DNA of 27,921 bases from DATATV01 sp035551355 (GTDB lineage: Bacteria; Actinomycetota; Actinomycetes; Mycobacteriales; Pseudonocardiaceae), in contig DASZNF010000007.1 of NCBI GenBank assembly GCA_035551355.1, positions 1 through 27,921 of the forward strand, written 5' to 3'. The notes under the pieces are model-generated. The model did not search any database and had not been told where the DNA came from. It saw only the letters and a program-made list of their open reading frames with translations. Below are positions 6,972 through 16,800 of this stretch, piece by piece. A program made the position numbers and the translations under genes. Numbering within the stretch: position 1 is the first letter of the stretch; every line of letters begins with the position of its first letter.

Positions 6972-8431
6972 GCGCCGACCGCGGGCGCCGCGTCGGGTTT
7001 GCGGCCGATCCCGTTGTCCCGCAAGAAAGCCTCGTGCTTCTCGCGTTCCGGCTTGTCCAGCAGCGAACCGCCGATGGTGATCACCAGGGCCAGCACCAGG
7101 CCGACGAAGATCGGCTGGATGCCGAACAGCGGATGCCCGGCCTCCTGGTCGTAGAAGTACAGCGCGATGCTGATCACGCCGCTGATGATCATGCTGGCGT
7201 TGGCTGCGCGGGTCGTCACCCGCGGCCAGTACAGCGCGGCCAGCCAGGGGATCAGCACCCCGCCGACCACCCCGTAGAACCCGAACAGCAGCAGGCTCAG
7301 CACGCTGGGAATGGCGCACAGCAACAGGTAGGACAACACGATCAACCCTACGACGGACAGCCGGGCGACCAGCACCTGGCGTTCCTTGCCGGCGTCCGGC
7401 TTGATCAGCCGCACGTAGACGTCCTGGGTGACGTTGGACGCGGCCGAGAGCGTCGTGCCACCGGCCGAGCTCATCAGGGCCGAGGTGATCGCGGCGTAGA
7501 GCAGCACGCCGACCGGGGTGGGGAACTCGCTGATCATCAGCTGCGGGAACACCGACGCGGCCGAGATGCCGTGGAACAGGTAGTGCGCGGCGATGCCCAG
7601 CATCGGCACGAAGATGTACACCGGCACCATCAGCGCGGCCGCGACCAGCACGCCGGTCCGGCCGTCCCGGGCGCTGCGGGCGCCCAGCAGCCGCTGGAAG
7701 TAGGCCTGCAGGGCCAGCGCGGTCGGCGCGATCAGCAGGGTGCCGGCCAGCGCGTCGCCGGGGGAGATGTGCCAGATGTCGCCGAACCCGGCGGGCAGTC
7801 CGGGGGCGTTGAGCACGTGGTGGATGCCGCCGGCGCGGATCAGGGTCAGGGGCACCAGCACGGCCAGGCCGATCACGAAGATCACCCAGTGCAGCAGGTC
7901 GCCCCAGCTGGTGCCGAGCATGCCGCCCAGCAATACCCAGGCCAGGATGATCACCGCCGACACCGCCGCCGACAGCAGCACCGGCCAGCCGGTGACCAGG
8001 GTGATCAGCGAGCCCATGGCCAGCAGCTGGGCGCCGACGCCGCTGATGCTCTGGGTGATGTAGTAGATGGTCGCGGTCACGCCCGAGGTGAGCGAGTAGC
8101 GGTCCTCCAGGATCTGTGGGTGGGTCACCTGGGTCATGGTGGACAGCGGCTTGGCCAGCAGCAGCGCCATCGCCACCATGCCGATGACGATCGGCCCGAG
8201 CGCCCAGAACGACTTGAAGCCGGTGGAGAAGGCCGAGGAGGCAAGGCCGATGGTGGACCCGCCGCCGACCGTCTGGGACACCAGTCCGGCGCAGATCAGG
8301 TACCAGGGCAGGGATTTACCGGCCAGGAAGAAACCATGCGAGTCGTTTCTCACCCGCCTGCCCGCGATCACGCTGATGATCACCACAACGACCGCGTACA
8401 CGGCGATACCGATCAGAAAGGCGGGGCGCAT
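6968..8431 (-). CDS. Sodium:solute symporter (SSS family)
   Basis: This 487-residue integral membrane protein has about 13 hydrophobic segments and belongs to the SSS family. GFFLAGKSLPWYLI near residues 33-46 and SQTVGGGSTIGLAS are the characteristic first-loop blocks. SALMSSAGGTTLSAASNVTQDVY is the conserved sodium-site helix region. It should import an organic solute with Na+. I chose ATG 8431, with GAGGAG (8437-8442) upstream at normal spacing; an in-frame GTG at 8437 would overlap that site. It is the first gene of the leftward operon, followed by the IclR regulator (ATGA overlap). Beside D-aminoacylase and a D-amino-acid PLP enzyme, the likely cargo is an N-acyl-D-amino acid or a related conjugate. 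Confidence 0.92.
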   Translation of the reverse strand: MRPAFLIGIAVYAVVVVIISVIAGRRVRNDSHGFFLAGKSLPWYLICAGLVSQTVGGGSTIGLASSAFSTGFKSFWALGPIVIGMVAMALLLAKPLSTMTQVTHPQILEDRYSLTSGVTATIYYITQSISGVGAQLLAMGSLITLVTGWPVLLSAAVSAVIILAWVLLGGMLGTSWGDLLHWVIFVIGLAVLVPLTLIRAGGIHHVLNAPGLPAGFGDIWHISPGDALAGTLLIAPTALALQAYFQRLLGARSARDGRTGVLVAAALMVPVYIFVPMLGIAAHYLFHGISAASVFPQLMISEFPTPVGVLLYAAITSALMSSAGGTTLSAASNVTQDVYVRLIKPDAGKERQVLVARLSVVGLIVLSYLLLCAIPSVLSLLLFGFYGVVGGVLIPWLAALYWPRVTTRAANASMIISGVISIALYFYDQEAGHPLFGIQPIFVGLVLALVITIGGSLLDKPEREKHEAFLRDNGIGRKPDAAPAVGA

Positions 8432-8451
8432 CGGCACTCCTCATGTTGTGC

Positions 8452-8474
8452 AATGCAAAATCCAATATTGCATT
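8452..8474. promoter_or_regulatory. Dyad AATGCAA-N9-TTGCATT, candidate operator of the symporter operon
   Basis: AATGCAA (8452-8458) and TTGCATT (8468-8474) are a perfect 7-bp inverted repeat with a 9-nt AT-rich spacer. It lies just upstream of the symporter ribosome-binding site. On the minus strand a promoter-like pair, TTGCCC (8509-8504) and TACCTT (8486-8481) with 17-bp spacing, would start transcription at the edge of this dyad. The geometry fits repression by the IclR protein, but no consensus for this regulator is known to me. Confidence 0.5.
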
Positions 8475-8526
8475 TCGTAAAAGGTAGTGGCACGCTGGCC
8501 GCCGGGCAAGACTCCGTTTCCAAGAT

Positions 8527-8541
8527 TGTCCACAATGGACA
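8527..8541. promoter_or_regulatory. Dyad TGTCCA-CAA-TGGACA, candidate IclR operator before D-aminoacylase
   Basis: TGTCCACAATGGACA is a perfect 6-bp inverted repeat with a 3-nt centre. That size and symmetry are typical of IclR-family sites. It ends 15 nt before the proposed TTG start of the D-aminoacylase gene and sits in the same 125-nt divergent region as the 8452-8474 dyad. Confidence 0.55.
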
Positions 8542-8556
8542 TTGGGTGGTGAGGCG

Positions 8557-10122
8557 TTGTTCGACGTGCTGTTGCGCGGCGGCTGGGTCGCCGACGGCAC
8601 CGGCGCCCCGGTGCACCGCGCGGACCTGGGGATCACCGGCAACCGGATCACCGCGGTCGGCACCCTGGCCGGCGCGAGCGCGGGCACCGAGGTAGACGTG
8701 ACCGGCCGCTATCTGCTGCCCGGCTTCGTCGACGCGCACGTGCACGCCGACGCCCGGGCCGCCGACCCCGACCTGCAGCTGGCCGCGCTGCGCCAGGGGG
8801 TGACCACGCTGGTCGTCGGCCAGGACGGGGTGTCCTTCGCGCCCGGCTCGGCCCGTGGCGTCGCCTACGCCGCCCGCTACTTCGCGCCGATCAACGGGCC
8901 CGCGCCGGCCGAGTTCGCCGACGGGGTCACCGTTGCCCAGTTGCTGGCGCACTACGACCGGGCCACCGCCCTCAACGTCGCCTACCTCGCCCCGGCCGGC
9001 ACCATCCGGGCCGAGATCATGGGTTTCGCCCCGGGCGCACCGGAAACCGGCCAGCTGACCGCGATGCGCGGACTGGTCGAGCAGGCACTGGCCGACGGCG
9101 CGATCGGGCTGTCCACCGGCCTGGAGTACCTGCCCGGCGGGCACGCCGACGCCGCCGAACTGGCCGCGCTGTGCGCGCCGGTGGCCGCGGCCGGCGGGGT
9201 GTACGTGACCCACATGCGCGGCTACGAGGCCAACGCCTGGCAGGGGCTGGCCGAGGTGCTGGACATCGCCGAGCGCAGCGGGGTCGCCGCGCACGTGTCC
9301 CACCTGCACGGGCCGACCAACATGCTGCACCAGCTGCTGGCCGAGGCCCGCGCGGCCGGGCACGATGTCACCTTCGACGCCTACCCCTACCTGCGCGGCA
9401 GCAGCATCCTGGCCATGGTCGCGCTGCCCACCGACATCCAGCGCGACGGCCCGGACGAGCTGCTGAACCGGTTGGCGGACAAGGGCGAACGGGCCCGGCT
9501 GGCCCGGGATTGGTTCCCCGGCATCGAGGACGTGCTGGACCGGATCACCCTGGCCCACGTGGCCGCGCCGGACTGGTCCTGGACCGAGGGGCAGGCCCTG
9601 CGCGACGCGGCGGCGCAAGCCGGTCTGCCCGCCGGGGAACTGGTCTGCGAGCTGATCCACGCCAGCGGCCTTGGCGCCGGTTGCGTGTTCGGGCAGCCGC
9701 CGACCAACACCGACACCGATGTGCGCACCCTGCTGCGGCACGAGGGCCACATCGGTGGGTCGGACGGTATCTGGCTGGGCGGGCATCCGCATCCGCGCGC
9801 CTACGGCACCTTCGCCCGGTTCCTCGGCCGGCACACCCGCGAACTGGGCGACTGGACCTGGGGGCAGGCCGCGCTGCACCTGTCCGGGCATCCGGCTCGC
9901 CGGTTCGGCCTGGCCGGGCGCGGCTTGCTGCGGGCCGGGCAGATCGCCGACGTGGTGGCGCTCGACCCGGACACCGTCGCCGACCGGGCCACCTACGCGG
10001 CGCCGACCGAACTGGCCGTCGGCGTGGATCACGTGCTGGTGAGTGGCGAGTTCGCGTTGCGCGATGGCACCCTCACCGGGGCGACTCCCGGCCGGGGGCT
10101 GCGCCGAGGAGAGGACGGTTGA
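8557..10122 (+). CDS. N-acyl-D-amino-acid deacylase (D-aminoacylase family amidohydrolase)
   Basis: This 521-residue member of the D-aminoacylase branch of the amidohydrolase superfamily hydrolyses N-acyl-D-amino acids or relatives. It shows the N-terminal beta sandwich (MFDVLLRGGWVADGTGAP), the metal motif HVH (His61, His63), His219 in THMRG, His249 in HVSHLHG, Asp403 in GGSDG, and the family block HPRAYGTFARFLG. The cysteine that bridges metal in Alcaligenes D-aminoacylase is replaced by Asp90 (GQDG instead of GNCG). The start is uncertain: TTG 8557 gives the usual family N-terminus, while TTG 8542 overlaps the operator dyad and neither has an ideal ribosome-binding site. Its TGA overlaps the ATG of the next gene. 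Confidence 0.88.
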   Translation: MFDVLLRGGWVADGTGAPVHRADLGITGNRITAVGTLAGASAGTEVDVTGRYLLPGFVDAHVHADARAADPDLQLAALRQGVTTLVVGQDGVSFAPGSARGVAYAARYFAPINGPAPAEFADGVTVAQLLAHYDRATALNVAYLAPAGTIRAEIMGFAPGAPETGQLTAMRGLVEQALADGAIGLSTGLEYLPGGHADAAELAALCAPVAAAGGVYVTHMRGYEANAWQGLAEVLDIAERSGVAAHVSHLHGPTNMLHQLLAEARAAGHDVTFDAYPYLRGSSILAMVALPTDIQRDGPDELLNRLADKGERARLARDWFPGIEDVLDRITLAHVAAPDWSWTEGQALRDAAAQAGLPAGELVCELIHASGLGAGCVFGQPPTNTDTDVRTLLRHEGHIGGSDGIWLGGHPHPRAYGTFARFLGRHTRELGDWTWGQAALHLSGHPARRFGLAGRGLLRAGQIADVVALDPDTVADRATYAAPTELAVGVDHVLVSGEFALRDGTLTGATPGRGLRRGEDG

Positions 10123-11384
10123 TGGTTCCGCAGTTAGTGACCGAGGCGATCGCGCGCCTGCGCGCGCGGCCGATTCCGGCCACCGCCAAGGGTTTCACCG
10201 GGTTCCGCGAACCGGTCAGCACCGAGGAACTGGCCGCGCGGCGGCCCGGTCTGGCCGAGTTCAGCTATCCGCTGATGACCCTGCGGGATTCCGCGCTGCG
10301 CAACAACATCGAGGGCCTGGCCGGCTACTGCGCGGCCGCCGGAGTGCTGCTGGCCCCGCACGGCAAGACCACCATGGCCCCGCAGCTGGCCGCCCGGCAG
10401 CTGGCGGCGGGCGCGTGGGGGATGAGCGTGGCCCACATCGGCCAGTTGCGGGCCTTCCGCGAATTCGGCTTCCCCCGGCTGTTTCTGGCCAACGAACTGG
10501 TGGACCGGGCCGGAATCGCCTGGCTGGCCGGGGAACTGGCCGCCGACCCGGGCTTCGAGGCCTACTGCTACGTCGACTCCTTCGAGGGCGTGGCCATCCT
10601 GGATTCGGTGCTGAGCCAGGAGATTCCCGGCCGCCCGCTGCCCGTGGTGGTGGAACTCGGGCACGCCGACGGGCGTACCGGAGTGCGCACGGTGGCCGAG
10701 GCGGTCGCGGTGGGCAAGGCGGTGCGCGCCACCGGAACCCTGGAACTGGCCGGGGTCGCGGGCTACGAGGGACAGCTGGGCCACGACGACAAGCCGGAGA
10801 CGCTGGCCAAGGTGACCGAGTACTGCCGGACGCTGCGGTCGGTGGTCGACGAGTTGTGGACCGAGGGCAGCCCGATACTCTCCGCTGGCGGCAGCCTCTA
10901 CTTCGACGTGGTGGTCGAGGAACTGACCGCCGACTGGCCGGAAAGCCTTGCCCCGCGGGTGATCCTGCGCAGCGGCGCCTACGTCAGCCACGACCACGGC
11001 ACCTACCACCGGTACTCGCCGGCCGAACGCGGTGCGGCGGGCGGACTGTCGTTGCAGCCGGCGCTGCGGTTGTGGGCGCAGGTGGTCTCCCGGCCGGAGC
11101 CGGGGCTGGCGCTGCTGACCGCCGGGCGACGGGACTCCTCCTTCGACGAAGGCATGCCCATCGTGCTCAGTGCACCAGGACACTCTACTGTGGACGGCTG
11201 GGAAGTGACGAAACTCAACGACCAGCACGGTTATCTCCGGTTTCCGGAGACCGCCTCGCTGGCCGTGGGGGACCTGGTGTGCCTTGGCATCTCGCACCCG
11301 TGCACCGCGTTCGACAAGTGGCGGGCCATCCCGGTGCTCGACGACGACGATCGGGTGATCGACGTAGTACACACCTTCTTCTAA
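10122..11384 (+). CDS. D-serine dehydratase / D-threonine aldolase-like PLP enzyme (DSD1 family)
   Basis: This is a 420-residue fold-type III (alanine-racemase-like) PLP enzyme. Lys82 in APHGKTTMAPQL is the expected Schiff-base lysine. The C-terminal domain has His392 and Cys394 in SHPC, matching the His-x-Cys zinc site of eukaryotic-type D-serine dehydratase. VVELGHADGRTGVR and YEGQLGH are family strand motifs. It should act on a free D-amino acid with a beta-hydroxyl group, by deamination or aldol cleavage. The ATG overlaps the D-aminoacylase stop (TGATG), so both enzymes are coupled: the deacylase releases the D-amino acid and this enzyme breaks it down. Whether it is a dehydratase or an aldolase cannot be decided from sequence. 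Confidence 0.87.
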   Translation: MVPQLVTEAIARLRARPIPATAKGFTGFREPVSTEELAARRPGLAEFSYPLMTLRDSALRNNIEGLAGYCAAAGVLLAPHGKTTMAPQLAARQLAAGAWGMSVAHIGQLRAFREFGFPRLFLANELVDRAGIAWLAGELAADPGFEAYCYVDSFEGVAILDSVLSQEIPGRPLPVVVELGHADGRTGVRTVAEAVAVGKAVRATGTLELAGVAGYEGQLGHDDKPETLAKVTEYCRTLRSVVDELWTEGSPILSAGGSLYFDVVVEELTADWPESLAPRVILRSGAYVSHDHGTYHRYSPAERGAAGGLSLQPALRLWAQVVSRPEPGLALLTAGRRDSSFDEGMPIVLSAPGHSTVDGWEVTKLNDQHGYLRFPETASLAVGDLVCLGISHPCTAFDKWRAIPVLDDDDRVIDVVHTFF

Positions 11385-12439
11385 TTCTCGTCGTAGTCCA
11401 CGAATCCGATGGTGACCGGCGCGCGGCGGGCCCGTTCCAGTTGGTCGGTCGGGATGATGTCGTCCAGGAAGGCGTAGTCCCGGCGCAGCTGCGCGTGCCC
11501 CGAGTCGGCCCGAAGCCCTTGCCACCACTGGGAAATCTCCGACCAGCCGGGCGCGGCGAGCGCCCCGCCGAAGTGGGCCACGGACAGCGCGGCGGTCAGG
11601 TTGGCAAAGCGCAGCCGGTCGGCCAGCGGCCAGCCGCCCAGCGTGCCCACCACGAACCCGGCGCCGAACACGTCCCCGGCCCCGGTCGCGTCCAGCGCCT
11701 CCACCGACAGCCCGGGCACCGAGGCGCATTCGCCCGTGTTGCCGTCCACCGCGACCACGCCCTCCCGGCCCCGGGTGACCACCGCGACCGGCACCAGTTC
11801 GGCCAGCTTGGCCAGGGCCGCCTCGGTGCTGTCGGTGCGGGTGTAGTGCCGGGCCTCGAGTTCGTTGGGCAGGAAGGCGTGGCAGCAGGCCAGCTGGTCT
11901 AGCACCGAGGGATGCCAGGCGTCCGACGGGTCCCAGCCGACATCGGCGAAGATGAGGCTGCCCGCGGCACTCGCCTGGGACAGCCACTGTTGCGGCTGCG
12001 CGTCCAGCTGGGCGAAGGCGGCCCGGCAGCGCGGCGGCGGGCCGATCAGCTCGTCCGCGGTCACCGGCGGCGCGTGGCCGTGCGTGATCAGCGCGCGATC
12101 ATGGTGGTAGGCAAGGGAAACCGTGACCGGAGAGTGCCAGCCGGGGAACCGCCGGGACTTCGACAGGTCCACGCCCTCCTGGTCGGACAGCAACTCCCAG
12201 CAGAACTCGCCGTACACGTCCGGGCCGAACGCGGCGGCCAGCGCGGTGGACAGGCCCAGCCGGCGCAGCGGCACCGCGAGATTGGCGATTCCGCCCGGGC
12301 CCGAGCCCATCCCGCCGGTCCACACCTCGGTGCCCAGCCGGGGCGGACCGTCCAGGCCGGTGAACACGATGTCGAAGAACAGCAGACCCGAGACGAACAC
12401 GTCCACCTCGGGCTCGCCGGGTTGCGCCACGACCGCCAC
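11381..12439 (-). CDS. PfkB/ribokinase-family sugar kinase
   Basis: This is a 352-residue carbohydrate kinase. GGMGSGPGGIANLAVPLRRLG (42-62) is the N-terminal PfkB substrate/glycine block. DATGAGDVFGAGF (250-262), with the catalytic base Asp256, is the C-terminal signature and anion hole. It should phosphorylate a sugar, a nucleoside or a sugar acid with ATP. The GTG start at 12439 is preceded by AGAGGG at good spacing. Its 3' end overlaps that of the convergent D-amino-acid enzyme by 4 nt. The tight convergence suggests it belongs to the same function, which would make a sugar part of the substrate. That link is inference; the acceptor is unknown. Confidence 0.88.
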   Translation of the reverse strand: MAVVAQPGEPEVDVFVSGLLFFDIVFTGLDGPPRLGTEVWTGGMGSGPGGIANLAVPLRRLGLSTALAAAFGPDVYGEFCWELLSDQEGVDLSKSRRFPGWHSPVTVSLAYHHDRALITHGHAPPVTADELIGPPPRCRAAFAQLDAQPQQWLSQASAAGSLIFADVGWDPSDAWHPSVLDQLACCHAFLPNELEARHYTRTDSTEAALAKLAELVPVAVVTRGREGVVAVDGNTGECASVPGLSVEALDATGAGDVFGAGFVVGTLGGWPLADRLRFANLTAALSVAHFGGALAAPGWSEISQWWQGLRADSGHAQLRRDYAFLDDIIPTDQLERARRAPVTIGFVDYDEN

Positions 12440-12527
12440 GTACCGTTTCCCTCTCGTCCTACCGGCTCAGGGATGTGCACGAGCGTGCGTCATCCGCCCC
12501 GATTTGGCAACGCCGGGGTCCGGGCGC

Positions 12528-13832
12528 TCATTCTCTGGTCAGCGCGGAGCGGGGCGGCAACTGTGGCCGGCCCAGCCACGCGGTGAAAAACTCGGCCAGC
12601 GACCGGCCCGCGTACTGCTCGGCCAGCGCGACGAAGGCCTCGGTGGTCACCGTGGCGTGCCGGTTGCGTTCGGTCCAGTCCCGCAACAGCGCGAAGAACC
12701 TGGTGTCGCCCAGCGTGGTGCGCAGCGCGTGCAGGGTCAGCGCGCCCCGTTTGTACAGCCGGTCGTCGAACATGGACGGCGCGCCCGGATCGCCGATCAC
12801 CAGATCCTGCGGCAGCGCCGCCAGCCGCCGCCAGGCCGTCGTGGCGTGCCCATCGGCCGACGCGCCGCCGGATTCGGCCGACCACAGCCATTCCGCGTAA
12901 CAGGCGAAGCCCTCGTTGAGCCAGATGTGCCGCCATTCCGCGACGGTCAGGCTGTTGCCGAACCACTGGTGGGCCAGTTCGTGCGCGACCAGCCGCTCGG
13001 ACCCGCGCCTGCCGTCCATGTGGTTGGCGCCGAACACCGACAGACCCTGGGCCTCCACCGGGATCTCCAACTCGTCGTCGGTGACCACCACGGTGTAACC
13101 GGCGAAGGGGTAGGGGCCGAACCAGTCGGTGAACAACGCCATCATCCGCGGCTGCCGGGCCAGATCGTGCCCGGCGGACAGGCGTAACCGCTCGGGCACC
13201 GCGGCCAGCTGCCACACCGGGTCCCGGCCCAGCTGCAGCATCTCGTACCGGCCGATCTGGACGGTCGCCAGATAGGTCGCCATCGGTTCGGGCTGGTGGT
13301 AGTACCAGGTGGTGCGCCCGGCGCGGACCCGGCGATCGGTCAGCGCGCCGTTGGCCACCACCCGGTACGGCGAGTCGGTGGTCACCACCAGGTCGTAGCC
13401 GGCCTTGTCCGAGGGGTGGTCGTTGCACGGGAACCAGGACGGTGCGCCGTCCGGCTGGGAGGCCACGATCACGCCCTCGGTCAGCTCCTCCCAGCCGACC
13501 TCGCCGAACGGCCCGCCCACCGGCTTCGGATTGCCCGAATACCGCACCTCGACGGTGAACTCCGCGCCCGCCACCAGCGGTTTCTCCGGGGTGACGTGCA
13601 GCTTGCGCTGCCGCTGGGCGAACCGGGCCCGGCGGCCGTTCACGTTGACCTTGGCCACCCGCATCCCGGCCAGGTCCAGGCTGAACCGCGGCAGCGGTCC
13701 ACCCGCCGCCGCGGTCAGCGTCGCCCGGCCGGCCAGCCGGTTGCTGGCGATCTTGTAGTCCAGGTCCAGTGCGTAGTGGGTGACCCGGTAACCCTCGTTG
13801 CCCTGTCGCGGTAGGTAGGGGTCGATCACCAT
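12528..13832 (-). CDS. M1-family zinc aminopeptidase, short form
   Basis: This is a 434-residue gluzincin. HELAH (His284, Glu285, His288) followed 18 residues later by Glu307 in WLNEGFA is the complete M1 zinc site. IPVEAQGLS replaces the GAMEN exopeptidase block with the Glu-x-Gln variant. It has the N-terminal saddle domain and the catalytic domain but lacks the large helical C-terminal domain of PepN, as in many short actinobacterial members. No signal peptide is seen. I used ATG 13832, which overlaps the synthetase stop by 7 nt; GTG 13829 and GTG 13856 are alternatives. Coupling to a Pls-type synthetase suggests it trims or degrades the polymer, as reported for aminopeptidases acting on epsilon-poly-lysine in Streptomyces albulus. 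Confidence 0.88.
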   Translation of the reverse strand: MVIDPYLPRQGNEGYRVTHYALDLDYKIASNRLAGRATLTAAAGGPLPRFSLDLAGMRVAKVNVNGRRARFAQRQRKLHVTPEKPLVAGAEFTVEVRYSGNPKPVGGPFGEVGWEELTEGVIVASQPDGAPSWFPCNDHPSDKAGYDLVVTTDSPYRVVANGALTDRRVRAGRTTWYYHQPEPMATYLATVQIGRYEMLQLGRDPVWQLAAVPERLRLSAGHDLARQPRMMALFTDWFGPYPFAGYTVVVTDDELEIPVEAQGLSVFGANHMDGRRGSERLVAHELAHQWFGNSLTVAEWRHIWLNEGFACYAEWLWSAESGGASADGHATTAWRRLAALPQDLVIGDPGAPSMFDDRLYKRGALTLHALRTTLGDTRFFALLRDWTERNRHATVTTEAFVALAEQYAGRSLAEFFTAWLGRPQLPPRSALTRE

Positions 13833-16800
13833 GGCGCGATCGGGTTGCCCAGCCACCGGCTGTCCGCGGGCACGACGTCGCCCCGCATGACCAGCGAGGC
13901 CGGGCCCACCGTGCCGCCCGCGCCGATCCGGGCGGCGGGCAGGATGACGCCGTGCGGGCCGATGGTCGCGCCCGCCTCCAGAGTGACGGTGTCCATGCTC
14001 ATGATCCGATCATGGAACAGGTGTGTCTGCAGCACGCACCCCCGGTTGACCGTTGCTCCGTCGCCCAGCGCCACCAGATCGGTCTCCGGCAGCCAGTACG
14101 TCTCGCACCACACGCCCTTGCCGATGCGCGCGCCCATGCCGCGCAGCCACAGGGTGGTCAGCGCGGTGCCCGCGGCCAGGTTGACCAGGAACGGCACGGC
14201 CAGCATCTCCACGAACGTGTCGGCCAGCTCGTTGCGCCACACGAACGAACTCCACAGCGGCCGCTCGCGCGCCCGGAACTTGCCGATCAGCGCCCACTTG
14301 GCCGCCATCGCCACCAGTCCGGCCACCGCACCCGCGGCCAGCACGACCAGTCCGGACGCCAACCCGGCGACCAGGAAACCGAACCGGGAGGCCAGCGCGG
14401 CCAGCCCGGCGGCCACCCCGACGCCCAGCGCGACCATGGCCATCACCGGCACGATCCGGCACAGCTCGACCAGCGCCCGGGCCACCTTCAACCGGGCCGG
14501 CGGCGCGAACGTGCGGCTGGCGTCGCTCGCCCCGGCCACCCGGCGCAGCTGCACCGGTGGGCTGCCCAGCCAGGACGACCCGGCCTTGGCCCGCTTCGGG
14601 GTGGCCGAGAGCACCGCGACCAGGCCGTTCTTGGGCACCGCGCGACCGGCCGCGGTCATCCCCGAGTTGCCGAGGAACGCGCGCTTGCCGATCTTGGCCG
14701 CGCCGACCCGGAGCCAGCCGCCGCCCAGCTCGTAGGAGGCGACCATGGTGTCGTCGGCCAGGAACGCGCCGTCGCCCACGGTGGTCATGCTGGGCAGCGC
14801 CAGCACGGTGGACACCTCGACGTTCCGGCCGACCTTCGCGCCGAGCAGCCGCAGCCACACCGGGGTGAACAGGCTGGCGTACAAGGGAAACAGCACGGTG
14901 CGGGCGGAGTCCATCAGCCGCTCGGTGGCCCAGGCCTGCCAGCCGGTCCGGCTGCGCACCGGGTGGTAGCCCCGGCGCAGCCCGATGGCCAGCGCGCGCA
15001 CGCAGATCAGCACCAGCACCGCGAAACCGGTCAGCGCGACCACGGTGGCCAGCGGCACGGCCAGCAGCGCGTCGCGGGTGGCCGAACTCAGCGAGTCGGC
15101 GTGCGCCATGAACCTGGCCATGATCAGCAGCCCGGGCACCGCGGCCAGCACCGGCAGCAACGCCAGCAGCGCCGAGGACGCGCCGTACAGCGCCACCCAG
15201 GCGACCGGGCGGTGCGGCCGGCGGGCCGGCCAGGCGTGCCGGGCCCGGCCCACCCGCACCGCGGGCGCACCGGAGTAGGACTCGCCCGCGCGCACCGCGC
15301 CGGTCACCGAGGAACCGGCCGCGATCTCGGCGTCCCGGCCGATCCGGGCGCCCGGGAACAGGGTGCTGCGCGAACCGACCACCGCGCCCGCGCCGATCCG
15401 GATCCGGCCGATGTGCAGCACGTCGCCGTCCAGCCAGTGCCCGGACAGGTCGACCTCGGGTTCCACCGACGCGCCCCGGCCCAGCTTGAGCAGGCCGGTC
15501 ACCGGCGGCATGGTGTGCAGGTCCACGTCCCGGCCGATCTTGGCGCCAAGCGCCCGGGCGTAGTAGCTGATCCAGGGGGCGCCGGCCAGACTGCCCGCGC
15601 CGGCCGCGTCGGCCCACCGCTCGGCCAGCCACAGCCGCAGGTGCACCGCGCCGCCGCGGGGATAGCGGCCCGGCCGCACCCCGCGCAGCAGCAACCGCAC
15701 CCCGGCCGCGGCCAGGCCGAGCTGACCGGCCGGGGTGATCAGCAGCAGCACGCCGGCCAGCACGAACGACCAGGACACGGTGGGGGCCCAGACCGCGCCA
15801 CCGGTGTGCAGCAGATTGCTCGCGCCGGCCAGCACGGTCAGCCAGCGCAGCCCGATCAGGGTGGCCACCGGCGCCAGCAGCGCCGACTGGATGACCCGGG
15901 CCCGCCGCGGGGTGGGCTCGATCTTCCTGGCCTTGCGCCGGGTCTCGGTGACCACGCCCAGCGCGCCGGCCAGCCCGCCCAGCGTCGGGTTTGCGTACAC
16001 GTCGGCCACGGTGACCTGCGGGAACCGCTCGCGCAGCGCGGACACCAGCTGGGCGGCGGACAGGCTGCCGCCGCCGTTGGCGAAGAAGTCGGACTCCGGC
16101 CCGGTCACCGGCACGCCCAGGATGTCGCTCCAGCGTTCGGCGATCCACCCGGCGGTGCCGGAAAGTTCCTGGGCCACTTCGGTTTCCGCGACCAGCGCGG
16201 GCAGCGGCCAGGGCAGCGCGGCCCGGTCCACCTTGCCCGAGGTGCGGGTGGGCAGGCAGTCCACCTCGGCCAGCAGCGGCACCAGCGCGGCGGGCAGCCG
16301 GTCGCGCAGCGCGGCGATCGCGGCCTCCCGGTCGAAGCCGTCGGTGGTGGCCAGGTAGCCGACCAGCAGCTGGTTGCCCGCGGCCGTGGTGCGCACCGCG
16401 GCCGCCGCCCCGGCGACCCCGGGCAGCGCCTGCAGGGCGGCGTCGACCTCGCCCAGCTCGATCCGCCGGCCGCCCAGCTTCACCTGGTCGTCGGCCCGGC
16501 CCTGGAAGACCAGGCCCTCGATGTCCAGCCGGACGAGGTCGCCGCTGCGGTAGGCCCGCGACCAGCCCAGACTCGGCATGGGCGCGTACTTCTGCGCGTC
16601 CTTCACCGGGTCCAGGTAGCGGGCCAGGCCGACGCCGCCGATGACCAGCTCGCCGATCTCGCCGACGCCCACCGGCTCGCCCAGCGCGTCCACCACGGCC
16701 AGTTCCCAGCCGTCCAGCGGCAGGCCGATGCGCACCGGGCCCTCGCCGGTCAGCTGGGCCGCGCAGGCCACCACGGTGGCCTCGGTCGGGCCGTAGGTGT

